From Carposina sasakii (lineage: Eukaryota; Arthropoda; Insecta; Lepidoptera; Carposinidae), in assembly GCA_014607495.2 (NCBI GenBank), contig CP053156.1:12710001-12774000 (forward strand): a DNA stretch of 64,000 nucleotides, given 5' to 3'. The notes under the pieces were generated by a model. It did no database searches, was not told the DNA's origin, and worked only from the letters and a program-made list of their open reading frames with translations. Numbering within the stretch: position 1 is the first letter of the stretch; each line of letters begins with the position of its first letter. Below are positions 13,101 through 23,509 of this stretch, piece by piece. A program made the position numbers and the translations under genes.

Positions 13101-13320
13101 TTTACACAGGCTAATCATCCCCAAGGGTGGGCTTTATTAAGTTACCCTCGGTTTATTTATTACTTTCTTGTATTAAATCAGGGTGGTGGGTGGATGTCGA
13201 TTGAAGATAAGATTGGATGGTTAAAACTGTTAAAAGTCATACTTATTGGATTTAATTTAAGAATTTTGTATATAATACCTGCATTTTAGCCAAAATAACA
13301 ATAAATAAAATTGAGTTGTA
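10150..13320. other. Gene-less stretch around the CpG-rich patch
   Basis: Apart from the CpG-rich segment described separately, I see AT-rich DNA with short, unrelated open frames and no conserved motif, RNA gene or clear repeat. Confidence 0.45.
11030..11340. promoter_or_regulatory. CpG-rich patch, candidate promoter or untranslated exon
   Basis: About 190 bp (11030-11220) is markedly richer in G+C and CpG (CGCG, TCGCGA, CGGGACGGGA) than the AT-rich surroundings and matches none of the repeats I recognised here. About 110 bp further on, TTCTTG/GTGAGT at 11324-11335 looks like a 5' splice site on the plus strand. It could be the distal promoter and leader exon of gene A, whose coding exon starts with an acceptor, or a decayed repeat. 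Confidence 0.3.
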
Positions 13321-13322
13321 AT

Positions 13323-13803
13323 ATACAGGGTGGATGTTACAGCCAGGCAAATAATGATATGGCGACTTCAGACCATAACTCTGAGGCCAAAACCACTGTA
13401 AATTTTCGCTGGAAAATTCCTTTTTTTAATTTTTTCAGAAAAAAAATTATGTAGTTCGTTAAAGTTGGCCTTAGATAATGACTTAAATTTTTTTTTCCTA
13501 TGGATGATTTTCAAAAATAAAGTTGTCCTCAAAAAAGTTAAAAAAAAACTGATCAACCCTAATGGAGAGTCACAATTTATCAAAAAATGGAAATTTATCA
13601 CACAATATGCAATAAGCTCAATTAACTAGCCACAGGATCGCCCGATACAATTAGCGGGGAAAGCAAATATTGCGGCAAATGAAAAATATTCAAATGAAAA
13701 ATGCATTTCCTGCGAATAATAACACTGACAACGAGTATAACTCAAAACAATGGTATTTGATAAGTATTTCAGTATTTGCCTGGCTGTCACACACATCCTG
13801 TAT
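13323..13803. mobile_element. MITE family 2 copy (about 480 bp)
   Basis: Begins TACAGGGTGGATGTTACAGC CAGGCAAAT and ends ATTTGCCTGGCTGTCACACA CATCCTGTA, an inverted terminal repeat of over 25 bp. Two further copies: 27672-28126 and 46560-47046. AT-rich non-coding interior. Confidence 0.8.
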
Positions 13804-14015
13804 GGACGGCTGTGTTTCCAAATTAAGGTTGCCAGAACTGCAAGATCATGAAAGAGGTTCTACAGCTGCGTTAAGCAAAGCTGGGTAGAGTAAGATAATA
13901 AGAGTAAAAGTAAGATATAGTAGATCAGTGACAACTTACTACATAGCTCATTGCTTGAGTTCCGTCGACTCTTACGAAATGCATGGAGATGGAGCTTATG
14001 TATAGTAAAGTAGCC
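13804..14015 (+). repeat. SINE-S family copy
   Basis: Shares GCCAGAACTGCAAGAT, the CAACTTACTACATAGCTCAT-like stretch and GTCGACTCTTACGAAATGCA with at least eight other places in the window. It directly abuts the MITE before it. Confidence 0.65.
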
Positions 14016-14202
14016 CTCTCAGGTATCAAGACAGGAGAACACGTCACTGCAGGAGAAGTTAAGTTGCTTTGAAATTTTGTCAAGTGCCTTTTTGACATAA
14101 AAAGTCATCATACTTACAGACAGGCATTACTATCGCATTTAAATGGATTTTTCGCCCTCTTTTCCATGGAAATTTCCCCAAGGAATATACATATGTAGAT
14201 AT

Positions 14203-14286
14203 ACATACGGAATGCAGAGGTCATGGGTTCGATTCCCACCCGGGTGAGGAATTTTTTCCATTTCTTTATTAATAATTTTATACATA
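14203..14286 (+). repeat. tRNA-derived SINE family A, 3' part
   Basis: GGGTTCGATTCCCACCCGGG (box-B-like) plus the tail TTTCCATTTCTTTATTAATA. The tRNA 5' half is missing. Confidence 0.7.
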
Positions 14287-15085
14287 CATCCTGCTAAACT
14301 ACATACTTCATCGAGTAGTTTTGGCTATGCGTGTTTTTCACTCACTCAGTAACGGAAGGGTTTTATTACAAGTAAGTAACCTAGATTATAGATTATCATA
14401 AATCTACGTATATACAAAGATTCAACTATATTCTCTAGCAATGTACAATTTATCTATGTACCTACAAACGCAAATACAGGATGTTCAAATCGATTCCACT
14501 TTTAAAAATCTTTTTTAAAACCTACAGATGTTCGCTAATAAATCTTAGAACGCGTACAGCATTAAAGTTTAAACTAAATACCCAATCGGATTGTGACCTT
14601 GAAGAAATCCATATTGATCTGTATAAGCAATAAAATTTTGCTTGCCTTCCTCAACGAATTTACAAGGCGCGTGATCTGTTTACCAAAGAGTCCCATTTGT
14701 ACAACTTAAAATATTAGAGTCTGGCAAAGATGTAGATAAATGCTAGAAATAAGAATGATATCTATTTATTTATTTATTATATAGACAATACAGAGTACAG
14801 GTAATATTTAACGTAACATCATATCATGAGTAGGTATAGTACTAAACTGCACTCCAAAGCTTAAGTACGCAGATTACATAATTTATTTTTTACGCTTAAA
14901 AAATTATAACAATGAATAAACTCCATCGAAGAAATAAGCACGCCTTTGTACATTTTCTTTGTTAGAAACTTTATTTGTGAAAACTTTACTGTGTACAAGA
15001 AAGCATAAGAATGAATGAATGAATAAACTCAAAAAACACGAAAAATTAAATCTAACCAATACAAAAGCGATCTAAACATTAAAAT

Positions 15086-15194
15086 TATTAAATTAATAAT
15101 AAAGAAATGGAAAAAATTCTTCACCCGAGTGGGAATCGAACCCACGACCACTGCAAACCGTGCCAGCCGCTCTAACCACTGAGCTACCGGGTCA
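15086..15194 (-). repeat. tRNA-derived SINE family A, full head
   Basis: Minus strand reads GACCCGGTAGCTCAGTGGTT (box A) to GGGTTCGATTCCCACTCGGG (box B) and the family tail. The anticodon arm does not pair well, so it is a SINE and not a working tRNA gene. Confidence 0.75.
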
Positions 15195-15264
15195 ATTAAT
15201 TAAAACTATTAAAAACAGCAAATATCGCTTAGAAACTTGAGTTGGGTTAGGTTAGGTTAGGGTA

Positions 15265-15600
15265 ATTTTTTGTCGTCAATGTTCCCGAAAACTACGGAAT
15301 CATCACGATCATATTTCTCCATGGAAGCATATCTGGGAAGTGTCTGGTTCAAATTTGAGTAAATAGAATGCATTTTTCTGCATAAATGAACGTAGTCGCG
15401 CGTAGCAAGATTCTTTCACAAGAAATAATTAATATCTGTCAATGAAAACACTAGCACAAACACGAAATTATATAATAAAATTTATAGTGTCCAACTATAT
15501 AGGTACATTTCACCCGAACAAGTAATTAATTAAATAAAAAAATTACATCGTTTCCCAGCATTTTTTGGCATAAACTTATCATCATGAAAATGATGATGAA
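15265..15600 (-). mobile_element. MITE family 3, eroded copy
   Basis: Reverse orientation: GTCGTCAATGTTCCCGAAAA, TTTCTCCATGGAAGCATA, CGCGCGTAGCAAGATTCTTT and AGCATTTTTTGGCATAAACT occur in the same order as in 41887-42256. The far end is lost. A short TTAGG run (15243-15262) precedes it. Confidence 0.65.
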
Positions 15601-17120
15601 GTGTTATTGGCTACATTGTGAATATCGCTATAGAGTTTTAGTGATACTATATTGATTCGGTTCGATTGGATCGTTAGTTAGTCGAGACGTCTTAATATTC
15701 TTCATTTTAAACTAAACCAGTTGAATCATACAAGTAGAAATTAATAAATGCAACGTTTCGAATGCATTTGAATAAAAGGACCGTCGGAATATCTTTGGCA
15801 TACTTTACTTTGTCTATTTTACCCCTTATATCAGAGTAGCATATATTGTGGTTGGGTGAAGATTTCGACAGGTATTTTACTTCTCACAACGAATAACGCT
15901 GCTATGGTAAACGTGACTATAGGATTTCCTTCGTATTCCTGCAGAACAGGTTTTGACGTTGCCAAAATTTTGCCCGATACGAAATGTGCATAACGTAACG
16001 TTTTTGGTTGTGGTTTAGCTTTGGTAAATACGTTCAACATTTGCGCGATTGCCCTTCAGCTATGTGTATATTATAATATAAAATGTACTTTAGGTATATA
16101 TGTCACTGTCATGGTTTATCCGAGTGTGGTGCATTATGTCGTATCGATCACGCGGTTATGATTTGTACGCAAATCGGGTCTCATACACGTGTATCTGATA
16201 CTCGTACATACGTGTTTTTATTGTTTTTTTTTCATTACATTTGTATTTTTGGCTGAACGTAAGCAATCTCGGGCTGGTGTCTAAATTAGGGTACAGGCGG
16301 CAGAAATTTCGTCTCTTTACAATTTTTTTTGCCGTAACCGAGTAAGTAATAGGTAAATACTCTAGATAATTGATATAAAAGCTCACAAAAACAATTCCCA
16401 AATAATAATTTATCTGATGAATTAGTAAAATAAATACTGTTACGAGTATAGTATTTATCGGTTTTCTCATTCTCATTGAATTGCTTGGGATATAATCCAT
16501 ATGCCAATATTGATTATTTTTTTGCATGTGAGGTTCATGGTACGAGTATGATTCATGATTGGATACGGAATAGGGGCGCTCGGATTGCTTTTACAACACC
16601 ATGGATTTACAGCTTATATATCAGAATAACATATGTTACTAAACCATGAGCCTACTAATAAAAAGAATTACACTGTATAATCTAAATTAGATCCAATTTG
16701 ATGGATATTCTTTTCTTTATTGTACACAAGACACGACAGTAAATACAGATAAAATTACGCAAGAAAAGCTTACAAAGGCGTACTTATTACTATCAAATGA
16801 CATGCGAAACATCAGTTTAACTTTACACACGGTTTATAACAGCACCTTATAAGCACAGTTTACGCCAATGGACGTCTGCTAGTAAGCTATATGTATAAAG
16901 GAAAATATACTCAAATATAGTATATAAGTTGGGCACATCAGTGTTCATGAAGGCCATCTCGTAGAGCCAGGTCAGTAAGGTACCCAGAGCTCTGCAAAGC
17001 GAAATTTGTAAGTCAATGAGATAGTCTGACCAAGTCAATTTGAAAGTATTATCATATGAGATGAAATAGCTCACACTGCTAGCCAGTACTGTCTGTGTTA
17101 GAACGGAATATATCACACTA
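15600..17120. other. Gene-less AT-rich stretch
   Basis: The longest chance frame is on the minus strand (16156-16527, 123 codons); it is AT-driven, lacks family motifs, and overlaps another frame. I see no gene or clear repeat. Confidence 0.45.
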
Positions 17121-17124
17121 CCTA

Positions 17125-17350
17125 CTAGTTAACGCCCGCGGCTCCGTCCGCGTGGACTGCAGAAAAAATAAAATGTCGATATTATCCGGGATAAAAACAT
17201 TTTTCCAGGATAAAAAGTAGCCCATATATTAAGTGGGACTTGTCACAACATATTTCTGAAAACTGCATCGAGATTGGTTCAGCCGTTTTTGAGATTAGCG
17301 TGCACAAACATCGATCTATTAGAATTTTGTTATATGTATACTATAGAATA
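17125..17350 (+). repeat. Dispersed repeat P copy
   Basis: CCCGCGGCTCCGTCCGCGTG start, GACTGCAGAAAAAATAAAAT, GGGATAAAAA, and the conserved CCGTTTTTGAGATTAGCGTG. Other copies: 38150-38372 (reverse), 59940-60150 and the window's first 45 bp. Confidence 0.7.
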
Positions 17351-17509
17351 GGTAGGTATATACAACTCCATAACTCTGTGGATGACTAACAACAGCAAAA
17401 TCTCGTAAAATGTTTTCTTAATTACGTAAATAAAGTTGTGTTAAACTGAATCTTCTTTTTAATGGTCCTGTAGTTCTGGCTACCCCTTTTGGAAGCACAG
17501 CCGTGTGTA

Positions 17510-17899
17510 TACAGGATGTTTTTTCGTTGCCACCATTAACGAAGGGTACGTACTCTATACATCAAACAAAGTAAGTTTATGCCAAAAAAAATGCTGGGAA
17601 AAACATTAATTTTTTTTCAATTTTTTTTTAAATTACTTGATCTGGCGAAATTTATAGTGTCTAGTGTTTATGTTAATTTTTTTATAAACAGATATTAAAT
17701 ATTTCTCGTGAAAAAATCTTGCTACGCGCGTCTATGTGCATTTATGCAGAAAAACGCAGTCTATTTACTCAACTTTGGACCCTAATATCTTGAGAACTAG
17801 ACACTTCCTAGGTATGCTTCCATGGAGAAAACTGATCGTAGTGATTAGGAGATTCCATAGTATTCGGGAACGTTGACGACCAAAAAAAAAAAACTGTAT
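17510..17899 (+). mobile_element. MITE family 3 copy (about 390 bp)
   Basis: Begins TACAGGATGTTTTTTCGTTG and ends at GACGACC followed by an A-run and CTGTA. Inserted in a SINE-S copy, whose conserved 3' piece (CAGCCGTGTGTA) stops at the element's left edge. Relatives: 41887-42256 and 52340-52734. Confidence 0.75.
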
Positions 17900-19070
17900 A
17901 TGTCATTGTAGTGCTTGAATCCATAGAAAAGAGGAGATACCAAATCCCTGCTTGAATCAGCTGAAATTAAAAACACTTTCTTTACATATCTCATTTTATA
18001 CAGTTCAATAAATAAATGAAACCAGTTCAACTAATTATGAACCATGTTTTTTTTAGGTTACATTACATTGCTTATTTTATTTTCGTATACCTACCATGCC
18101 ATAATGAAAATTTTGTACGGTCTAACCACTTAGCAGAAGTTAATAAAATACAAAATATACATACATAACTAATGTGTATATGTATTCCCACAAGTAAGAG
18201 TTTTCTAGTTTGAGTGGACCCTAATAGTGTTTTCAATACAATTTTATCGGCGAAGGTAAACCTGTCGAAAAGATTTATTGAAGTTGTTACGGCGATCCCC
18301 TGTTTACGTTGTTGCTATTCGTAGAATATTTTTAGAGTCTGTTGTTTTTTTACACATTAAATTTTACTTCAATAATGGTAAATGCTCTAGACTAGTGTAA
18401 TCAGGATCGACCAGGAAAATACTGCAGAATGGACTAAGTACCAAATTAATCCATTATTTATTCAATAAATTAGAGGAATTATATTAAACTTAAAAACACA
18501 TTTAATGAGCTCGGTTAGAAATATGTTCGTCTATTTTATGTAGCACTTACTATTGTGTTAGGTAATTCATATTCCTTTTAGGGTCCATCGCTTACGTCTG
18601 GAGCTATGCAAATTTTTAAAGCTGATATGCTTAAATTAAGCTATCTTTTAAAGATGATAGTATACATTCATGACGGCTATTTACCCGAAATGGGGTCGCC
18701 AGAACGGCAAGATCGTAAAGGAGATCCTACCGTCACAATTAGCTTAGCGGGGACAGATTTAAATATAGAAATTTTAAATAAAGATTTAAACCCGTAAGTA
18801 TAATGTAACAGTTATAATAATAATGAAATTCTTTATTGCACATTAAAACAGTTTGTATATGAACGAAATTATTTCTATGTAGTTTTCTGTACCAGTTAAC
18901 CGCAGCAGTTATGGTTATTCTCTCGATACATTTATGCAAATAAGTAAGTGGGAAAATAAAGGTAAACACAGATGCAGGTACACGAGTCCAGTCTCATTTA
19001 GGGACTCCTCTTTTACGAAGTCGGGACCTCATTAAGTTTTCAGCGCTGTCATCTGCACACGGAATGTTTA
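17900..19070. other. Gene-less stretch with a SINE-S copy
   Basis: SINE-S at 18670-18760 (CCCGAAATGGGGTCGCCAGA then ACGGCAAGATCG). The rest is AT-rich and I see nothing else in it. Confidence 0.5.
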
Positions 19071-19275
19071 ATTCATCCAGTACTAGCGGCTGCTGACGAC
19101 TACGTCTGCATGAAAGGGCGTTGCGTCCGTGCGAAGCCGGGGCGGGTTCCTAATTATACTTACACACCTTCCTCTCGAATTACTCTATCTATATAAAAAA
19201 AACTGCATCAAAATCCGTTGCGTAGTTTTAAAGATCTAAGCATACATACGGACAGACAGACAGCAGAAAGCGACT
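19070..19275 (+). repeat. Dispersed lepidopteran repeat, RTE-like 3' part
   Basis: CGTGCGAAGCCGGGGCGGGT, then CATCAAAATCCGTTGCGTAG and GACAGACAGACAGCAG. The layout matches common non-coding 3' ends of lepidopteran LINEs. Family assignment is from memory. Confidence 0.5.
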
Positions 19276-19739
19276 TTGTTTTACAATGTGTAGTGAAGTG
19301 AAGGCCCTTAGAGACGTGTATCCGAGTGTTCATACTTCAATGTAAAAGATCCCTTTTGAATGAAGCAGCGTGTGCTTTCTTTTAACTTGTCTGTACACAG
19401 TATTTACGTAGATAGACGCGTAGTTGCGTGAGATACAGATTCTACACTAAATATTTCTCTAATGGACATACTATAAAATAGATTTATCACATTTAATTTC
19501 ATACTGTAGCTTTTGCATGACGCCCGAACATACATAGAGAGATACAGTTCTGCATCTATGTGGGGGTCTTTTAATTAGTAATCTGAGTGACACTTTTTTG
19601 TACGTGTTTATAACGAAATTTGCATACACTTTGCTGTACCTAAGTAGGTAGGTACTTACTTGGGTGGTCTATTTGGTAGTCATGTGCTATGTTTTATACT
19701 GGCATATTGTATTCCCGGTGTATTGTTCTGGGGGGCAAA

Positions 19740-20055
19740 TCTACAAAAATTTTAAACCGGAACGCCACCACTAACCAACCTTTTACGAAAGGCAGTGCGC
19801 ATTAATTATTTATACTAACCGCAGTAATAAGGTATATGTTAGCACGCAGCAGTCGGAAATATGACAGAGTAAAAGCTTATTATCTGTCTCGTGCTGAAAT
19901 GTGTCTAATTGCAGCCCCGTAAAGTGATTATTTTCTTCGTACCGAGCTTCAACAACGGTCCCGTTTCGACTTCGTTCTGGCTGAAATTTTTTGCGGAATC
20001 GTCCGCCAGATAACCTACCACAGGCAAAATTCGACATTTTTCCGGTAAGGGATTA
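19740..20055. repeat. Dispersed repeat, copy 2 of 2
   Basis: Parallel to 5800-6175 in sequence and order (CCACCACTAACCAAC, ATCTGTCTCGTGCTGAAATG, CGTTTCGACTTCGTTCTGG). Confidence 0.6.
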
Positions 20056-20164
20056 AGTATCTCCCAATACAATTTTACTTACATCTAGGTACTTGTTTAA
20101 GGTTTTTCTACAAATTGGGAAAGGGAAACCCTTTGTCGAAAATAAGCTTATTATCAACAGCTTG

Positions 20165-20300
20165 TATAAAGGGAGTAACAAAAGGGGTATGTTAAGCGAA
20201 ATGCCATGAAAATAGCTCACTATAAAAAACCAATCCACAAAGTTTGAGATTCAAAATTACAGGTTGTATGAACATTTGTGAATTATTCAGGAATTCTCCA
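20165..20300. mobile_element. MITE family 1 half copy
   Basis: GTAACAAAAGGGGTATGTTAAGCGAAATG, in two conserved blocks, followed by ATCCACAAAGTTTGAGA. Only the left arm is clear. Confidence 0.6.
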
Positions 20301-23300
20301 TGCTATCTGAAAAAAAAATATAGGTATATACGATTTTGCTTCTCCAATAGTTTTCGATTAAGATACTCCATCTGTTTTATCTTGACCAAATCCTCGACGC
20401 GCACTGCGCTTACTTAAAAAAAGAAAAAGATTATCGCTACTTTATCACTTCTGTATTCACGGGTGGGTCGGCTTTTCGGTTTTATTGCAGCCACCATTCT
20501 GTCACCATCCTAGTCCATGTCTCGTGTATTTATGATGAATTTATTATAGAAGCTTTTTGGCCTGGTTTTGATCCGCATCTGTTAGTTGCATCTGGGTATA
20601 ACTGCAGTGATCATAGCGCCATGGCAGATGCGCATAAGTAATAAGAGATAGCGGAATGCAGTAACAGTCAATTATTAGAATAAAATATTAGATGTCACAG
20701 AAAGAATCTCGGACTTTTTACAACGAATTTCAAATTTTGTATGAAAACAATTGAAGTAATAATCTTAAATTTTCAAAAAAAAAAACTCTTGAGATTGGTT
20801 CTTAAAAAAGGCTGTAAATAAAGCACGCGTTAGCTCGGTAGTTTGGAATATCTGAACTACATAAGATCGTGTAATGAGGTTTAATCATAGATTAACCGAT
20901 CTACGAATTCACATGGCTGCGTTATCGGAATGGGGTACCTAGCCAGAACTGCAGAATCATATAAGTGATCCCACAGCCACGTTTAGCATGTACATGCAAA
21001 GAAAGAGATCTTTTACGTGAACTCTACCCCGTAGAAGAAGAAAGAAGACCTTGCACTGCATAGTACCAGTCATAATACCAAAGTCGTCTTTGATAAAACT
21101 ATATATTGCAATACTAAAAAAGCGATCTACCTAGCTAATAAAGTAAAAAGAAATGTTTGAAGCAAAAGCTTTTGCCTTGTACCACACTCAATTTGATTAT
21201 TTCTACAGACTTCAATCAAAGCTAAACAAACTCGATTGTTTGTTGACGCTGAATGGTGCGCATTGTTACGTAAGTGAGCCGGTCTGTTTGTTTGTCACTT
21301 AGTACTATTGCAGTACTAGGCGTCTCCTAACAAGCTTTTGTCTGTGAGTTCGTTCATAGTTATTATATTAAATACTATTTGTATCAAAAAAAATAATAGT
21401 CGTGCACTTTTCGGACGGACGGACACTATTATTAATATAATAATAATAACTAATAACTAGCTGCAAATAGGAGTAGATTACAGATTATAGACATGCCTTA
21501 CGAATAAAAAAAAAACAATTTTATCTGACACATTCTGATATTCCATACATTTTACTGTAAGGGGACGAGTTTAACGAGTGTTTAACTTTAGACGCGGTTT
21601 ACTAGTAGCACAGACATATCTAAATGGGGATGGTGTTGAGGCTAGAAAGATATAAAATTAAATATTCTTGTATCTCTATAGAATAGTTAATTTAGCCCAA
21701 GAATGGAACAAGCTCTTGATATTATCATAACTAGTATTTAACTACATAATACCTAACAATCAGTAGTTAAGTAATACTACATTTTAAAATGGCGTCGTCG
21801 TGTGAATAGATCGCATAGATAATAGAGCAATAACGAGACCAAATCAGTTATGTAGATCGGCCAAGCAGCAGTGTTACGTTTTACAGTGTTTTACACTGTG
21901 CTGCTTGGTATACAGACGATGTGTGTGAAATGTGGCTTACACTATCAACAAATATATACAACCTACATAGTTCTGCTACAAAACTTATTGGACGTGTTAT
22001 AAAATTAACTTCTATGCTAAACTTGGTATTTGCTACAACAATTACATTTCTATAAATAGTTATATTCACGTATTTACAAGAGTCAAGCAATTCTTCTTCA
22101 ATTACGTAGTAAGTAAGTTAAGTAGTAAGTATTACTACTAATCTTACATTAACGTTTATGGTTAAATTGTTAATGGGGCATTATCTCAGGCGGTAAACTA
22201 ACAACTTATCACTGATTACGAGTATTGACATCTGTCTCCGCTTTGCTAAACGTAGCTGTAGGAACAGATTAAGGTCTGACACTTCTGATTGATGTATATC
22301 TTGTCTATGGTATTATTTTTGTTGAAGGAAGCAGCTTATGTTCGTTCACGACTATGAAACTAATTCATGTTTTTATATCTTTTCACACGATAGGAAAGTT
22401 CTTTGAATACTTTATCCCCGTATCATTTCCTAGTCTAGACTTTCACTGTACATAATTAGGTATTTTCATTGAAGAATCCATTTCTATTGAAGAATCAAAT
22501 AACCATGTTAGAACACAAGACAGATTATTGTTTTGGTGGAACAAATTTTTATGATATGCTCTTCTTTTTACAGTCCATCTTGTCATAATAAATGAATACT
22601 TAACACCTACTGTTAACTTTTGTTATAAAATATTTTCTAACCTTTACCGATGTAAATATAATTTTAAATTGTATCTAGCTCCTAGATCTCCTACAATGGC
22701 CAACAAAGACCCACTTTGGCGACAAAGTGAGCTGACAGCGACAATTGGACTCAAATCTTGTCCTGCGACTATTTTGCAATAAATTTCGCTAGCATGCATT
22801 ACCTTTAGTGCATTCTTAGCTTAGAAATATACATACATTTTTCCTGATTTTATTTGTGATCAGTTTATCAACTATCAGGATATGTGCTGCTAAATTCTGG
22901 CATTGATGTTCCACAGTGAAAATAAGTCTAAAATCTTCTTTTGCATGTCATTTGTAGAGGTCCATTGCATAAATTTTGCGCATAATAGCATATACATAAT
23001 TTAAACTATATAAAGTAGTTCTGCCGTCTGCAATATATTTTTCCAGAGTGATAAGGCCAGATTGATTAAGTCAGATAATTTAACTCGCTACATAAAATTA
23101 TATGATTGGTATAATAATTGTTACGTTGTGCTACTTCCAATACAAATAAAATCTTTGAAGAAGAACATATTATGTCCCTAATATTATAAGTTGAAAGGAG
23201 GAGCGATTTGCCTCTAGCTAAACCAAGTGTTTTATGCAGCCTCTCATCGAAAGGTCAAGCACCTTCGCCATAATCTCTATATAGAATGATCGAGGAAAAC

Positions 23301-23488
23301 AGCAGCCGATCTTGAACGTGACCTCGCGCTGAGAGCTGGCATTAGACCAGCCTGCTACATGTTCTCTTTACAACAAGTTCATTTTACGAGTAATCTCCAA
23401 CCAACAATAGAAAGTAATAAAATTATAATGAATAAATTACCATTCCATTTATAGTCGATAAAAAAATAACAATATCTTTATTTTCCAG
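20300..23488. other. Gene-less region upstream of gene A
   Basis: Contains SINE-S pieces at 20920-21030 (GCCAGAACTGCAGAATCATA) and 22165-22285 (reverse). No CpG-rich patch, TATA-led start or convincing donor site is evident, so the gene A leader exon could not be placed here. It must lie somewhere upstream because the coding exon opens with an acceptor. Confidence 0.45.
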
Positions 23489-23509
23489 AGAAGAAATGAT
23501 GGAACAGTG
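23489..23509 (+). promoter_or_regulatory. End of gene A 5'UTR with a 4-codon upstream ORF
   Basis: After the acceptor TTTTCCAG the leader holds ATG ATG GAA CAG TGA (23496-23510). Its stop TGA shares its final A with the main start ATG at 23510 (TGATG). This arrangement can allow termination-reinitiation or lower main-frame output. The next in-frame ATG at 23540 (ATCATGG) has a better start context and would still precede the membrane anchor. Confidence 0.6.

Noticed and set aside
15243..15262. TTAGG run like the insect telomere repeat
   Set aside because: Only about three units. Too short to call an interstitial telomere; TTAGGTTAGG runs also arise by chance in such DNA.
16156..16527. Longest minus-strand frame outside the genes, 123 codons
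   Set aside because: AT-rich composition, overlapping frames, no domain motif or splice context. Likely chance.
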